Positions 14,877 to 23,408 of a stretch of 64,000 nucleotides of DNA are shown here, one piece after another; the first letter of the stretch is position 1; every line of letters starts with the position of its first letter. Origin of the DNA: Solibacteraceae bacterium (GTDB taxonomy: Bacteria > Acidobacteriota > Terriglobia > Bryobacterales > Bryobacteraceae). The position numbers were made by a program, and so were the translations under genes. The stretch lies in the NCBI GenBank assembly GCA_026984795.1, contig JALSRK010000015.1:124001-188000 (forward strand), in the 5' to 3' direction. The notes beneath the pieces were generated by a model. The model was not told the origin of the DNA and searched no databases. It worked only from the letters and a program-made list of their open reading frames with translations.

Positions 14877-16217
14877 TTGAAAGGCGCAGACCCATCCGCC
14901 GCCCCGCGGCCGGCCGAGACCCGTTCCGAAACCGGCCTTCCCGGACCGAAGGCATGCGAAGGCCGGCCGCCGCAGCCAGGCCCTTCCGGCTGGAAACTCA
15001 CGTTCCGTGCTCTCCGGCATCGCAACTTCCGCATTTTCGTCTCCGGCCAGGCCGTCTCGCTCATCGGCACGTGGATGCAGAACGTGGGTCAGAGCTGGCT
15101 CGTTTATCGGCTGACGGGTTCGGAGTTGATGGTTGGCTTGCTCGGCTTCTGCGCCCACGGTCCGGTGCTTCTGCTCGGACCCTTGGCCGGGCTCACCGCG
15201 GACCGGCGCTCGCGCTACCGCATCGTCCTACTCACCCAGGCGGCTTTCCTGGTTCAGGCCGTTCTCCTCGCCACCCTCACCCTCACCGGGCGGATCACCG
15301 CTACCCATGTGTTCCTGCTGGCTGGCGTCTGGGGAGTGATCAACGCTTTCGATATCCCGGCCCGCCAGTCGCTTTACATCCACATGGTGGGCGGCCAAGA
15401 TCTGCTGAACGCCATCGCTCTCAACTCAGTGGTGTTCAACACCGCCCGGGTGGCGGGTCCGGCCATCGGCGGTCTCGTCATTGCCGTCGCCGGCGAAGGG
15501 GTCTGCTTTTCGATCAACGCCGCCACCTTCCTGGCTGTGCTCGGCTCCCTGTTCCTGCTCCGCCTGCCGCCGCTCGAACCCGAGAGCCGTGACACGCCGT
15601 GGCGGCACTTGCGCGAAGGCTTCCGCTACGTCGCTTCGCACCAGCCCGTACTGGCCCTGCTGGCGATCAACGCCGCGATGAACGTCACCCGGGCGCCCGC
15701 GGTGGCATTGGCTCCCTTCTTCGCCGACGCCATTTTCGGCCGCGGGTCGGAGGGGCTCGGGGTGCTCACCGCCGCCGCCGGACTGGGGGCAGTCGCCGGC
15801 ACGCTTGGTCTGGCGCGGCGCACGGCCGCCCGCGGACTGCCGGGCGTCGTCTTCTCCAGCGCCCTCGCCACCGGGGCCTGTCTGGTACTATTCGCCTGGT
15901 CGCCCGCCTTCTGGTCCTCGCTGCTCATCTTCGGGCTTATCGGATTCAACCACATGCGGCAGAATGCCTCCGCGAATACGCTGATTCAGACGCTCATCCC
16001 CGACGCCTACCGTGGCCGCGTCATGGCGCTGTATTCCATGACCGTCGTCGGCGTGTTGCCTCTCGGCCACTTGGCCGGCGGCGCGGTCGCCGAGCACATA
16101 GGCCCGCGCTGGACGGTCTTCTGGGGTGGTCTGATCTGTGCCGTGGCGGCCCTGGCGTTCCGTCCGTTCATGGCCGGCTTGCACGAAGCGGTGAAACAAC
16201 GGAGCATGGCTCAATGA
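14877..16217 (+). CDS. MFS transporter (MFS_3/EntS-like exporter)
   Basis: A 446-residue protein with twelve predicted hydrophobic segments. The N-terminal family signature RALRHRNFRIFVSGQAVSLIG (split here by residue 47-66) continues into GTWMQNVGQSWLVYRLT, typical of the MFS_3 drug/siderophore exporters. The long loop after TM6 is present. No ATG precedes the first helix, so TTG 14877 is the only reasonable start. A TATCCT hexamer ends six bases before it, which would give a leaderless message. The stop overlaps the next gene (ATGA). The substrate is unknown. Confidence 0.85.
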   Translation: MKGADPSAAPRPAETRSETGLPGPKACEGRPPQPGPSGWKLTFRALRHRNFRIFVSGQAVSLIGTWMQNVGQSWLVYRLTGSELMVGLLGFCAHGPVLLLGPLAGLTADRRSRYRIVLLTQAAFLVQAVLLATLTLTGRITATHVFLLAGVWGVINAFDIPARQSLYIHMVGGQDLLNAIALNSVVFNTARVAGPAIGGLVIAVAGEGVCFSINAATFLAVLGSLFLLRLPPLEPESRDTPWRHLREGFRYVASHQPVLALLAINAAMNVTRAPAVALAPFFADAIFGRGSEGLGVLTAAAGLGAVAGTLGLARRTAARGLPGVVFSSALATGACLVLFAWSPAFWSSLLIFGLIGFNHMRQNASANTLIQTLIPDAYRGRVMALYSMTVVGVLPLGHLAGGAVAEHIGPRWTVFWGGLICAVAALAFRPFMAGLHEAVKQRSMAQ

Positions 16218-17527
16218 GACTGTTTCGGCGTCTCCTCGTGGCCGCCCTCCTGCTGTTGGCGTCCGGCTTGGCCCACGGCCAGGACACCACCGCCGACAAC
16301 TCGGTCTTCCGGCAGATCGACTCGATCCTGGCTCAACTCAGCGAGATCACCGGCCTCGAAATGCGCCGCCGCGTGGACTACGCCGTCATCGCTCCGGCCG
16401 AGCTCAAGCAGTTCCTGAAAAAGCGTATCCGCGAAGAAATCGATGCTGAGCAGATCCGCATCGAAGAGCTTTTGCTCGAGAAGCTCGGCTTCGTCCCGAA
16501 AGATTTCCACCTGGAAGAGACAACGCTCGCCCTCTACGAAGAGCAAGCCGCCGCCTTCTATGACTTCCGGCAGAAAAAGCTGTTTCTTCTTGACTCCTCC
16601 GATGGCCCGATGCAGCGCTCCGTGCTGGTCCATGAGCTGGCCCACGCGCTCGCCGACCAGCACTTTCACCTGGAGAGATTTATCGGCAAAGCATCGAAGA
16701 ACGACGACGCCGCCCTCGCCAGGATGGCCGTGATGGAAGGCCAGGCCACGTGGCTGATGACCGAGTTTATGGCCCGGCGGATGGGCGAGTCTCTGGCAGA
16801 CTCCCGCGAACTCGTAGATATGATGTCCCGCCTCGCGGGTGCGCCGACGGGCCAGTTCCCGGTGCTCGACAAAGCGCCCCTCTATGTCCGGCAATCCCTC
16901 CTGTTTCCTTACACCAGCGGCCTCGAGTTCCAGCAAGCCGTCTTCGAGAAGCTGGGGCGTAAGAGCTTCACCCAGGTCTTTCGGCGCCCGCCTCGTTCCA
17001 CGCGCCAGGTGTTGCACCCGGAAAAGTACTTCCACCCCGACGAACTACCGCCGCCCCGGCTGCCCCGCATCTCCGGCGGCTTCCAGAAATCGGCCGAAGG
17101 CACATTAGGGGAATTCGACTTCGGGGTCTTGCTGGAACAGTACGGCAGCGAACACCTGTCGCGGAGCCTCGCGCCACAGTGGCGGGCGGGCAGGTACCGG
17201 CTTTGGGAAAAGAAGGACGGAGGGCACGTAGTGCTCCTCCACGGGTCAGTATGGGCCACCAGAGAAGCGGCGAGCCGCTTCTTCCAGTTCTACCGCCGGG
17301 TTCTCGCAGGCAAATGGGACCGCCTCTCGCTCACCGCCGAAAGCCCCTCCGAGTACGCCGGTGAGGGCGATGACGGCCGCTTTGTCGTGCGGCTTCTTGG
17401 GACCGCAGTTTATGCTGTTGAAGGACTGCGAAGTGGCGACGTGATCCGGAAGTGGCCGAAACCGAGCGGCGCCGCGGCGCGTCGTCGTCATTTGGCGCTC
17501 TCTGCAACCACAGAGCGGCCGCGCTAG
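16214..17527 (+). CDS. Secreted HExxH metallopeptidase-like protein, coupled to an MFS gene
   Basis: A 437-residue protein with a signal peptide (1-23, ending AHGQ). The zinc site HELAHALADQHFHLE is near residues 139-153. About 30 residues later comes AVMEGQATWLMTEF, whose Glu is a plausible third zinc ligand (gluzincin pattern). The C-terminal half has beta-rich segments without known motifs. Its ATG overlaps the stop of the MFS gene, so the two are translated together. It may process or accompany whatever the exporter handles, but that is inference. I do not recognise a named peptidase family. Confidence 0.72.
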   Translation: MRLFRRLLVAALLLLASGLAHGQDTTADNSVFRQIDSILAQLSEITGLEMRRRVDYAVIAPAELKQFLKKRIREEIDAEQIRIEELLLEKLGFVPKDFHLEETTLALYEEQAAAFYDFRQKKLFLLDSSDGPMQRSVLVHELAHALADQHFHLERFIGKASKNDDAALARMAVMEGQATWLMTEFMARRMGESLADSRELVDMMSRLAGAPTGQFPVLDKAPLYVRQSLLFPYTSGLEFQQAVFEKLGRKSFTQVFRRPPRSTRQVLHPEKYFHPDELPPPRLPRISGGFQKSAEGTLGEFDFGVLLEQYGSEHLSRSLAPQWRAGRYRLWEKKDGGHVVLLHGSVWATREAASRFFQFYRRVLAGKWDRLSLTAESPSEYAGEGDDGRFVVRLLGTAVYAVEGLRSGDVIRKWPKPSGAAARRRHLALSATTERPR

Positions 17528-17675
17528 GGTACTCTAATAGTAAAGAGATCAGCTTAGCCAGGCTGGCGGCGCGGCGCACCGCCCTGCTCGAGTGCCGGCG
17601 GCATGACCCGCCGAAGCGGAATGCGGGGGAGGGCAGGTGTGGCGTCGGCTGGCACGGCGACCAGGAGGCCATTCG

Positions 17676-18200
17676 TTGAGGCAACGGAGTCTAGTCGCAA
17701 TCGGCACGGTGGCGCTGTTGGCCGTTTTGCCATTGTTCGCTATCCGGGTTCCCCGCCCGGCCCCGGAACTCACCTTTAAGCTGGCCAACGGGCAAGTGAT
17801 GAAGCTCAGCCGGTTCAAGGGCAAGGTGGTTGCCCTGGAATTTCTCCTCACCACCTGCCCGCATTGTAAGCGCACCTCGGGCGTGCTGCGCGACATGTAT
17901 GCTGAGTACGGTCCGAAGGGCTTCCAGGTCCTGGGGGTGGCCATCAACGAGGGTGCAGAAAAACTGGTCGAGCCTTTCCGTGCCGAGCTGAACCTGGACT
18001 ATCCAGTCGGCTATGTGAGCCGGGACGCGGCCGTGGACTTCCTCGAGCATCCGATCATGCTCACCATGTGGATGCCGCAATTGGTCTTCATCGACAGGAA
18101 AGGCGTCATCCGTGCCCAATATGGAGGCGCCGACGAATTCTTCCGCAACCAGGAGCAGAACATTCGGCAGATGATCGAGAAGCTTCTCGCCGAGAAGTAG
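17676..18200 (+). CDS. TlpA-like thiol-disulfide oxidoreductase, membrane anchored
   Basis: A 174-residue protein: an N-terminal hydrophobic anchor (about 5-22) and a redoxin domain with a CPHC active site in FLLTTCPHCKRTSG (near residues 66-69) and the WMPQLVFIDRKG cis-Pro region. I chose TTG 17676 because AGGAGG at 17663-17668 lies seven bases upstream; an in-frame GTG at 17637 has no such site. Probably reduces or exchanges disulfides outside the membrane, for example in cytochrome or envelope maturation. The 148 bases before the gene show only a possible AT-rich promoter patch near 17528-17550. Confidence 0.85.
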   Translation: MRQRSLVAIGTVALLAVLPLFAIRVPRPAPELTFKLANGQVMKLSRFKGKVVALEFLLTTCPHCKRTSGVLRDMYAEYGPKGFQVLGVAINEGAEKLVEPFRAELNLDYPVGYVSRDAAVDFLEHPIMLTMWMPQLVFIDRKGVIRAQYGGADEFFRNQEQNIRQMIEKLLAEK

Positions 18201-18230
18201 TGCCGCTTTCCTCCCGCCGCGGCCCCGTCG

Positions 18231-18236
18231 TACAAT
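18231..18236 (+). promoter_or_regulatory. -10 hexamer TACAAT of the tRNA-Arg gene
   Basis: TACAAT ends 13 bases before the mature tRNA 5' end, with a weak TTTCCT (18207-18212) 18 bases upstream as a possible -35. Placement fits a tRNA promoter. Confidence 0.55.
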
Positions 18237-18249
18237 AGGGATGAATCGG

Positions 18250-18327
18250 GCGCCCGTAGCTCAGCCCGGATAGAGCGCTTGCCTCCGGAGCAAGAGGTCG
18301 CAGGTTCGAATCCTGCCGGGCGTACCA
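18250..18327 (+). tRNA. tRNA-Arg (anticodon CCG)
   Basis: A complete cloverleaf can be folded by hand: acceptor GCGCCCG with CGGGCGT (one G-U pair at the end), D-arm GCTC/GAGC, anticodon stem CTTGC/GCAAG with loop CTCCGGA, and T-arm GCAGG/CCTGC with loop TTCGAAT. The anticodon CCG is at 18285-18287 and reads the arginine codon CGG, common in GC-rich genes. The discriminator is A and the CCA end is encoded (18325-18327). No integrase or attachment-site repeat is visible next to it. Confidence 0.97.
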
Positions 18328-18476
18328 TTTCCCCCGATCCTCCCGGCCATTGCGACACCGCCCAACGGCTGCGCGTCGCTCCCCCCGGTCAGGCGGTTGC
18401 GCCGGGAAGCCAGGTCCAGCCCGATAGCAGCGAGGCCGGTAGCCGAACCTTGAGATTTCGGGCTTCCGGACTGGGC

Positions 18477-18482
18477 TACAAT
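18477..18482 (+). promoter_or_regulatory. TACAAT -10 hexamer six bases before the larE start
   Basis: TACAAT is followed by exactly six bases and then the larE ATG, so transcription would begin at or next to the start codon. No Shine-Dalgarno sequence fits in between. A TTGAGA at 18450-18455 is too far (21 bases) for a standard -35. Confidence 0.5.
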
Positions 18483-18488
18483 CGAAGC

Positions 18489-19367
18489 ATGAGTTCTTTG
18501 GTGGCGCTGGGCCCCCCGCCGAAGCTGGATTTCGCGAAGATCAAGGCCAAGCAGGAGAAACTGTTCTCGATCCTGCGCGAGCTGGGCAGCGTGATCGTCG
18601 CTTACTCCGGCGGCACGGACTCGGCTTATCTTGCCTGGGCCGCCCACCAGGTCCTCGGAGACAAGGCCCTGGCCGTCACCGCGGACTCGCCGTCCATCCC
18701 CGAATCCCACAAGCGGGATGCCGCCGAATACGCCCGCAAGCTGGGTTTCCGCCACGAGTTCATCCGGACCCGCGAGTTCGACAACCCGGATTACGTCAAG
18801 AACGATCCCGACCGCTGCTTCTACTGTAAGGACGAACTTTTCTTGCGTCTGGAACAAGTCCAGAAGGAAAAAGGCATCCCTCACGTCGTGTACGGGGTGA
18901 ACGTCGATGACTTGGGCGACTACCGCCCCGGCCAGGAAGCCGCCCGCAAGCACCGGGTGAAGGCCCCCCTGGTGGAGGCCGGCTTGACGAAGCTGGAGAT
19001 CCGCGCCCTCGCCCGTGAGGCGGGCTTGCCCTTTTGGGACCGCCCGGCGGCCGCCTGCCTCAGTTCCCGCATCCCCTACGGCACGTCGGTGACTCCCGAG
19101 AAGATCAAGAAGATCGAGGCCGGCGAGGAAGCTGTCAAACAGCTCGGCTTTCGCCAGTTCCGCGTCCGCTATCACGGCGAGTTGGTGCGCCTGGAGTTCG
19201 CCCCGGGCGAGCTGGAGAAGGCTCTGAGCCTGGAGATGGCTCGCAAGCTTACCGCCATCTTCAAGCCCCTCGGATTCCACTACGTCACCATCGACCTCGA
19301 GGGCTACCGCCAAGGCTCGCTGAACGAGGTCCTCGGACGCCGGCCGAAAGAGCCTGTCAAGAGTTGA
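18489..19367 (+). CDS. larE: LarE, ATP-dependent sacrificial sulfur transferase
   Basis: A 292-residue PP-loop protein of the LarE family. LarE adenylates the pyridinium biscarboxylate nucleotide and donates sulfur from one of its own cysteines, making the nickel-pincer cofactor. The PP-loop is VIVAYSGGTDSAYLAW (about 36-51). PDRCFYCKDELF (about 113-124) and GVNVDDLGDYRPG are family marks. DRPAAACLSSRIPYG carries the cysteine that is sacrificed in Lactobacillus LarE, so the single-Cys type is likely. ATG 18489 lies six bases after TACAAT; the frame is open upstream through the tRNA, but that is not coding. It works with LarC at 3903-5078; larB and larA are not in the window. Confidence 0.94.
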   Translation: MSSLVALGPPPKLDFAKIKAKQEKLFSILRELGSVIVAYSGGTDSAYLAWAAHQVLGDKALAVTADSPSIPESHKRDAAEYARKLGFRHEFIRTREFDNPDYVKNDPDRCFYCKDELFLRLEQVQKEKGIPHVVYGVNVDDLGDYRPGQEAARKHRVKAPLVEAGLTKLEIRALAREAGLPFWDRPAAACLSSRIPYGTSVTPEKIKKIEAGEEAVKQLGFRQFRVRYHGELVRLEFAPGELEKALSLEMARKLTAIFKPLGFHYVTIDLEGYRQGSLNEVLGRRPKEPVKS

Positions 19368-19388
19368 GCCGCCCGGCCGCCCCTTGCC

Positions 19389-21410
19389 TTACAGCAGCGA
19401 CGTCCCCAACATCTCCGGGGGTTTTGGCAGCCCGAAATAATCCAGGATGGTTACCGGCAGATCAAGAATCGTAGCGTTCGCTGCCTTCAGGCGCCTGCTC
19501 GCCAACAGCGAGCCGGGAACCAAGTCCCGCGCCATAGAGTGGTCGCCGCTCCAGGCGTAGGGATTCACGTCCAGGATCACATTGCCCGTTTCCCCGAGCA
19601 CCGACGAGGCGGCCGCCCGGTAGCCCGGCGTGTAGCCCACCAGCAGATCGGGCATCTCGAAGGTGAAATCCCCGGTATAGACCTCTTCCCGGGTATAGAC
19701 CTTCGCCACCGGCCGCTGGCCGGTCTCCGGATCCACAATCGCCTCCAGCTCCCGCTTCAGCCGCTTGGCCAGCTCCAGCCGCTTGCCGGGCCCGATGAAC
19801 CCCTGGCTTTCCCTGCCCTCCTGGTTGATGTACAGCCCGTTGAAGCCGATACCGTAAGCCGCCGTCTTCGACCAGTCGATGTCGAGGATCGAGGTCTTCT
19901 CCTTCTTCTCGGCCTCCGGCGCCACCGCCAGGTAGCCCTCCCGGCGCAGCCACGTGTTCAGGTGGAACTGGCGGCCGAACTGGGCAAATCCGTGGTCCGA
20001 ACAGATCAACAGCAGCGTGTTGTCGTCCACCGCCGGCAGCACCTTGCCTACCAGCCGGTCCATCTCTTCGTAGAGACCGCGCAGGTAGCCGGCGAAGCGA
20101 ACGTCGCTCGCCTTGTGCATCGGGTGGGTCTCGTCCATGTTCCGCCAGAGCATGTGGGCGTCCTGGTCGGTGCTGGAAATATAGAAGTAGAACAGCCCCC
20201 CGCGGAACCGCGACCACTCGTAGTCGAACAGCGCCAGGCGCTCCTTCAGGATCAGCTCGGCCTGCTTGACGTAACCCTCGTCGTCGATCACCCGGTAGTC
20301 GAAAGCCTTCGTATCCGCCGGCAGCCCCTTGGTCCAGAACGGGCCGATCTCGTCGGCGATCTCCGCCCCCAGCTCCTTGGGGTGCGTCACCGGCATCGCC
20401 TGGTCCGCCGGATCGATGTTGATTGGGGTCACGTAAAGCTGCAAGTGCGGGTGCACCTGCTTGACGTAGAACCGCGCGATCCCGGCAACGCTGCTCACCA
20501 GCGGCAGCATCTCGAAGCGGAGCCGCACCCACGGACTGTATTCGCCCTGGTTCAATACCAGGCGCTCCCCCTGGATGTCGATGCGGACGACATCGGCGGA
20601 CGGGTCGATGTGAACCGTGAACGGAATGCGGGTCTGGTTGACGAACGGGTCCTCGGAATCGTCCTTCGGCTTCCGCAGCGAGTTCACCGGCCCGTAGAGC
20701 AAGGCGTCCACACGATGCTCCCGCTCCTCGACGTGGATCACGTTGCCGCCGCTCAGTTCCTCGTAACGCTCGTCCGGATCGGTAGTGTAGTAGCTGAACA
20801 TGCCGAACGAGTCGATCACGTCCGGCGTGCCCATGCCGCTGATCGCCCGCGTGGCGGTTTCTTCCACCGGGAAATTGGTCGGGATCTTGATCACCGACGC
20901 CGGGATGCCCTGTTCGGTGAGCCACGCCCAGAAAGGCTTCCCGTACCGGCGGTTTACCACCTTCCCGCCGCCCAACGGCAACTGGTAGTCCCCTAACGAC
21001 AGCACGCGGTCGGACTTTTCCGCTTCCCAGATCGAAAAGAACGGCATGTAAGTCTCCGGGTCGCGCACGATGAAGTCCGCAATCCCGTGCCCGCCGGGCG
21101 ACAGGCCGGTGATGAAACTGCTCCAGGCCACCGGGCTCAATGCCGGCATCGTCGTCCCCAGACGGGTGAACGTCCCCATCTCCGCCAGCTTCTTGAAGTT
21201 CGGCCCCCGCCCCAGATCGATCATCGCCTGGACCATCTTCGGATCCAGCCCGTCCATGCCCAGGACGATGACCTTCTTCTCGACTTCGTGGGCCCTGCCG
21301 CTGCAGGAAATGAACGGGAAGCCGGCCACCGCCGCTCCCGCGCCGAGGGCGGTGCGTACGAACTCGCGCCGGTTCACCCGGCGTCTCTTCGGGACAGAGT
21401 TATTGGACAT
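19389..21410 (-). CDS. Tat-exported alkaline-phosphatase-superfamily phosphodiesterase
   Basis: A 673-residue protein with a twin-arginine signal (KRRRVNRREFVRTALGAGAA) and a possible lipobox FISC. The core is a type I phosphodiesterase/nucleotide pyrophosphatase fold: VIVLGMDGLDPKM (metal Asp), TMPALSPVAWSSFITG (nucleophile region, Ser/Thr), LLICSDHGFAQFGR (metal Asp-His) and WSGDHSM (late metal Asp-His). The substrate could be a nucleotide, phospholipid or sulfate ester. AAGGAG lies five bases before the ATG. The gene follows the M19 dipeptidase by 38 bases and is probably co-transcribed. Confidence 0.85.
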   Translation of the reverse strand: MSNNSVPKRRRVNRREFVRTALGAGAAVAGFPFISCSGRAHEVEKKVIVLGMDGLDPKMVQAMIDLGRGPNFKKLAEMGTFTRLGTTMPALSPVAWSSFITGLSPGGHGIADFIVRDPETYMPFFSIWEAEKSDRVLSLGDYQLPLGGGKVVNRRYGKPFWAWLTEQGIPASVIKIPTNFPVEETATRAISGMGTPDVIDSFGMFSYYTTDPDERYEELSGGNVIHVEEREHRVDALLYGPVNSLRKPKDDSEDPFVNQTRIPFTVHIDPSADVVRIDIQGERLVLNQGEYSPWVRLRFEMLPLVSSVAGIARFYVKQVHPHLQLYVTPINIDPADQAMPVTHPKELGAEIADEIGPFWTKGLPADTKAFDYRVIDDEGYVKQAELILKERLALFDYEWSRFRGGLFYFYISSTDQDAHMLWRNMDETHPMHKASDVRFAGYLRGLYEEMDRLVGKVLPAVDDNTLLLICSDHGFAQFGRQFHLNTWLRREGYLAVAPEAEKKEKTSILDIDWSKTAAYGIGFNGLYINQEGRESQGFIGPGKRLELAKRLKRELEAIVDPETGQRPVAKVYTREEVYTGDFTFEMPDLLVGYTPGYRAAASSVLGETGNVILDVNPYAWSGDHSMARDLVPGSLLASRRLKAANATILDLPVTILDYFGLPKPPEMLGTSLL

Positions 21411-21448
21411 CGCGGCTCCTTCGCCCCCTCCTTCCGGTATTCACTATT

Positions 21449-22600
21449 CTACCGCCCGGCCGCCTGCTCCACCGCCCGCATCACCCGGAGCGTGTTGCCG
21501 CCGTAGATCTTGCGGATGTCCTCGGCGCTGTAGCCCTTCTCGAGCAGCGCCCGCGTCAGGTTCGGAAACTTGGAGACGTCCTCCAGCCCCACCGGCGTGC
21601 AGCTCACCCCGTCGAAGTCGCTGCCGATGCCCACTGCGTCCACGCCCACGAGCTTCACCACGTGGTCGATGTGGGCCACTACGTCGTCCAGCGTGGCCGG
21701 CGGCACCTTCCGCGGATCGGTCCCCCGGGCCTTCGGGTTGAAGTACGGCGAAGCGTCGGCCGATGCCTGCGAGAGAAACTCGCAGCCGAAGTTGATGTGG
21801 ATCACGCCGCCTTTCTCCGCCAGCGCCCGGATCATTTCGTCGCTCATGTTCCGCGCGATGTTCGAGATCGCCCGGCAAGACGAGTGCGACGCGATCACCG
21901 GCGCCCGGCTTACCTCCAGCACGTCCCAGAAGGTCTCGTCGGAGACATGGGAAATGTCGACCATCATTCCCAGCCGGTTCATCTCCCGGACTACCTCGCG
22001 GCCGAACTTCGTCAAACCGCCGTGGTGGCGAACTTTGGGATCGTTGATATCACCCGAGGAGTCCGCCCAGTTGTTCGTGTTCGAGTGGGTCAGTGTCATG
22101 TAGCGGACGCCCAGCGCGTAGCTGTCCCGCAGGATGCGCAAACTGTCCTCGATGGCGTGGCCGCCTTCGATGCCGATCAGCGCCGCGATCTTGCCTTCCC
22201 GGTGCGCCCGTTCGATGTCGTCGGCGGTCAGGGCGAGGACGAAGTCGTCCGGGTGCTTCTCGACGATGTCGTGGCGGATCGTGTCGATCATCTCCAAGAG
22301 CCGGTGAGCCGACCGGCCCATCGGCACGTACCGCTTTGAGACATAAGCCGCAAAGAATACCGCCCCCACCCCGCCCTCGCGGAGTCGCGGCAAGTCCGTG
22401 TGTCCTTTGGAGCGCCTCAACCCGATGTTTAGCCCCTTGACGGTCTCGCTGGTCACGTCATTGTGCAGATCGATCAGTAGCGCTGACCGGTGAACCTCCC
22501 GCACCTGTTCGTCGCTCACCGCCGGGACTGGGGCCCCTCGGCCGGCTGCCGTCAGCCAGACGAGCCCGCAGATAGCTGACAACCTCAATACGCGCCGCAT
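21449..22600 (-). CDS. Membrane dipeptidase, peptidase family M19
   Basis: A 383-residue exported dipeptidase with a signal peptide (about 1-22). Dinuclear zinc ligands of the renal-dipeptidase family are visible: LIDLHND (His46, Asp48), IGIEGGHAI (bridging Glu), VIASHSSCRAI (His) and DISHVSD (His). The late GIGSDFDG Asp is also present. It cleaves dipeptides, including D-amino-acid ones, outside the cytoplasm. TAGACT ends six bases before the ATG, with GAAGGA between, so the message is short-leadered. First gene of a probable two-gene operon with the phosphodiesterase. Confidence 0.93.
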   Translation of the reverse strand: MRRVLRLSAICGLVWLTAAGRGAPVPAVSDEQVREVHRSALLIDLHNDVTSETVKGLNIGLRRSKGHTDLPRLREGGVGAVFFAAYVSKRYVPMGRSAHRLLEMIDTIRHDIVEKHPDDFVLALTADDIERAHREGKIAALIGIEGGHAIEDSLRILRDSYALGVRYMTLTHSNTNNWADSSGDINDPKVRHHGGLTKFGREVVREMNRLGMMVDISHVSDETFWDVLEVSRAPVIASHSSCRAISNIARNMSDEMIRALAEKGGVIHINFGCEFLSQASADASPYFNPKARGTDPRKVPPATLDDVVAHIDHVVKLVGVDAVGIGSDFDGVSCTPVGLEDVSKFPNLTRALLEKGYSAEDIRKIYGGNTLRVMRAVEQAAGR

Positions 22601-22705
22601 TCCTTCAGTCTAGTGAACTTGCCACATGCATCGCGCTGCCCCGACCGTCGCGGAGAGAACTTTGTACCATCGAATAAATCTATAGGTGGAGCTAATATTT
22701 TCTAT

Positions 22706-22734
22706 TTTACAAAGTTATGCCAAGCCCTTATATT
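22706..22734 (+). promoter_or_regulatory. Strong sigma-70-type promoter TTTACA-N17-TATATT
   Basis: -35 TTTACA (22706-22711) and -10 TATATT (22729-22734) are separated by exactly 17 bases in a conspicuously AT-rich patch (about 22660-22745). The predicted start near 22741 gives a leader of about 20 bases to the ATG at 22760. This is the best consensus promoter I see in the window. Confidence 0.75.
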
Positions 22735-22759
22735 TGAATAAGAACAAGGCAGGAAACCA

Positions 22760-23032
22760 ATGAACTGCACCCTGTCGAAGCAACATGGTCCGCCCGATCC
22801 AAGACGGGGGATCCGTCCCGGGGGGCCCCTGCAGCTGCGGCGCCCGCCAGGCGCCGCCCGTGAAAGCGATTGTGATTGCTGCGCGGGTCTCGGCTGGCTC
22901 GACTGTTCTACGTGCCAGGGGACCGGACGCCTCTTCTTGCAAGGGCCGATGGACAGAGCTTTCGACGACGAGTGTGACGCTTGCGCCGGCACGGGCACCG
23001 TGCCCTGTGCAGCTTGTCAGGGCGCAGCATAG
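22760..23032 (+). CDS. Small DnaJ-type cysteine-rich zinc-finger protein
   Basis: A 90-residue open frame whose second half carries CxxCxGxG-like repeats: CDCCAGLGWLDCSTCQGTG, then CDACAGTGTVPCAACQG. Eight cysteines in four pairs resemble the DnaJ/BSD2-type zinc finger that holds unfolded or thiol proteins. AGGA precedes the ATG, and a consensus promoter lies directly upstream. The first ~38 residues are Pro/Arg-rich and featureless, so the true start could be later. No J-domain is present. Confidence 0.6.
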   Translation: MNCTLSKQHGPPDPRRGIRPGGPLQLRRPPGAARESDCDCCAGLGWLDCSTCQGTGRLFLQGPMDRAFDDECDACAGTGTVPCAACQGAA

Positions 23033-23126
23033 AGTTGCCAGCGGGCGGCCGTTACGGGGCAGGCGCCGAAGGGCAATGGCCCACGGCGGTAACGGCCGCT
23101 CGAATGGTATCGGCGGAGAAGAAACC

Positions 23127-23288
23127 ATGACCACCAGAAACAAACCCATCAAAGAAGTGCCGTGTTCCTACTGCTTCCTCCTGACGCCGGAATGGCGCGG
23201 CCGCTGCATCCATTGCGGCCGTGAGCTCGAACTGGAGAAACAGTCCGGCGGCGCGGCGTCGAAGCGCAGCAAGAGCAAGGCCGCCTGA
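23127..23288 (+). CDS. Small zinc-ribbon protein
   Basis: A 53-residue protein with VPCSYCFLLTPEWRGRCIHCGRELE: two CxxC knuckles 16 residues apart, followed by a Lys/Ser-rich tail. GGAGA lies about eight bases before the ATG at 23127. The frame is open upstream to 22785, but there it runs against the Cys-rich frame of the previous gene. The 95 bases between them show no other signal. Probably in one transcript with the DnaJ-type gene. Function unknown. Confidence 0.6.
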   Translation: MTTRNKPIKEVPCSYCFLLTPEWRGRCIHCGRELELEKQSGGAASKRSKSKAA

Positions 23289-23408
23289 TCTGTCCCGCCG
23301 GCTCTCTCATCTCGGATTCACAGTTCTTACCGTTCCCAGCGCGGTAGGGCTGTCCCTGGACCCGGCGTCTCTGTCGGACTGGCGCGGCGGTTACACTGTT
23401 AAGGAGCC

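Noticed and set aside
18250-18327. tRNA-Arg as an integration site for a mobile element
   Set aside because: No integrase, no repeat of the tRNA 3' end and no composition change downstream.
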